From NCBI GenBank assembly GCA_964586145.1, contig CAZPHH010000110.1:1-14033 (forward strand): DNA of 14,033 nucleotides. Reading direction: 5' to 3'. The notes under the pieces were generated by a model. It did not search any database and was not told the origin of the DNA. It was given only the letters and a program-made list of their open reading frames with translations. Below, piece by piece: positions 13,958 to 14,033 of the stretch. The first letter of the stretch is position 1; every line of letters starts with the position of its first letter. The stretch is from JAFGJQ01 sp964586145 (GTDB lineage Bacteria > Planctomycetota > Phycisphaerae > UBA1845). The position numbers and the translations under genes are program-made.

Positions 13958-14021
13958 TGGACTCGAACCACCGACCGCCGGATTAGAAATCCGGTGCTCT
14001 ATCCGGCTGAGCTACCGGCGC
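13948..14021 (-). tRNA. tRNA-Arg (anticodon UCU)
   Basis: On the minus strand a complete 74-base cloverleaf folds. The acceptor GCGCCGG pairs with CCGGCGC at all seven positions; the D-stem is GCTC/GAGC with a nine-base loop; the anticodon stem CCGGA/TCCGG encloses TTTCTAA, so the anticodon is TCT. The variable loop is CGGTC, and the T-stem GGTGG/CCACC encloses TTCGAGT. The discriminator is G and CCA is not encoded. It reads AGA and AGG codons. Its 3' end is the candidate integration site. Confidence 0.97.
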
Positions 14022-14033
14022 AGCGGCCTCCCA

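Overview
The window looks like chromosomal DNA of a GC-rich planctomycete, probably Phycisphaerae-like and possibly from a metagenome. The grounds are inference from several signs: a very large secreted protein ending in a planctomycete-style dockerin, a fused aroDE gene next to aroK, two conserved proteins of planctomycete flavour, and intergenic DNA full of short degenerate repeats. No phage, plasmid, transposase or CRISPR genes were seen.

Layout: 1-430 is a repeat-rich spacer. 431-1681 (+) encodes a degenerate HD-GYP protein. Convergent to it is gatB (3240-1753, -), the B subunit of the Asp/Glu-tRNA amidotransferase. A conserved protein of unknown function follows (4200-3445, -), divergent from a two-helix membrane protein (4436-5215, +). 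The 3' end of that gene overlaps aroK (5733-5197, -), which overlaps the end of a fused aroDE (7270-5726, -). Together aroDE and aroK cover three consecutive shikimate-pathway steps. Divergent from aroDE is a small PilZ protein (7616-7960, +). A recognisable promoter (8041-8069) and a structured leader precede a 1107-residue exported protein (8254-11577, +). That protein has a lamin-tail domain, a papain/C39-like cysteine-peptidase domain, calcium-binding repeats, a PKD-like domain and a terminal dockerin.

From 11578 to about 12545 there are no convincing intact genes. This stretch holds 52-bp and 9-bp tandem repeats, a perfect 26-bp inverted repeat with a 3-nt loop, and relics of a membrane-protein gene and of a dockerin gene. 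The window closes with a small zinc-ribbon membrane protein (12546-12938, +), an uncharacterised protein (13712-13023, -) and a tRNA-Arg(UCU) gene (14021-13948, -).

The most interesting observation is that the 3' end of tRNA-Arg is repeated in direct orientation about 1.6 kb away (12331-12347 versus 13941-13957, 17 identical bases inside a longer imperfect match). This is the geometry left by a tRNA-targeting integrase. The bracketed DNA carries two uncharacterised genes, appears lower in GC than its neighbours, and has no integrase. I regard it as a candidate integrase-less islet or the remnant of a larger island. Two proteins at other places in the window (HD-GYP-like and PilZ) point to cyclic-di-GMP signalling, although the HD-GYP domain has lost metal ligands.
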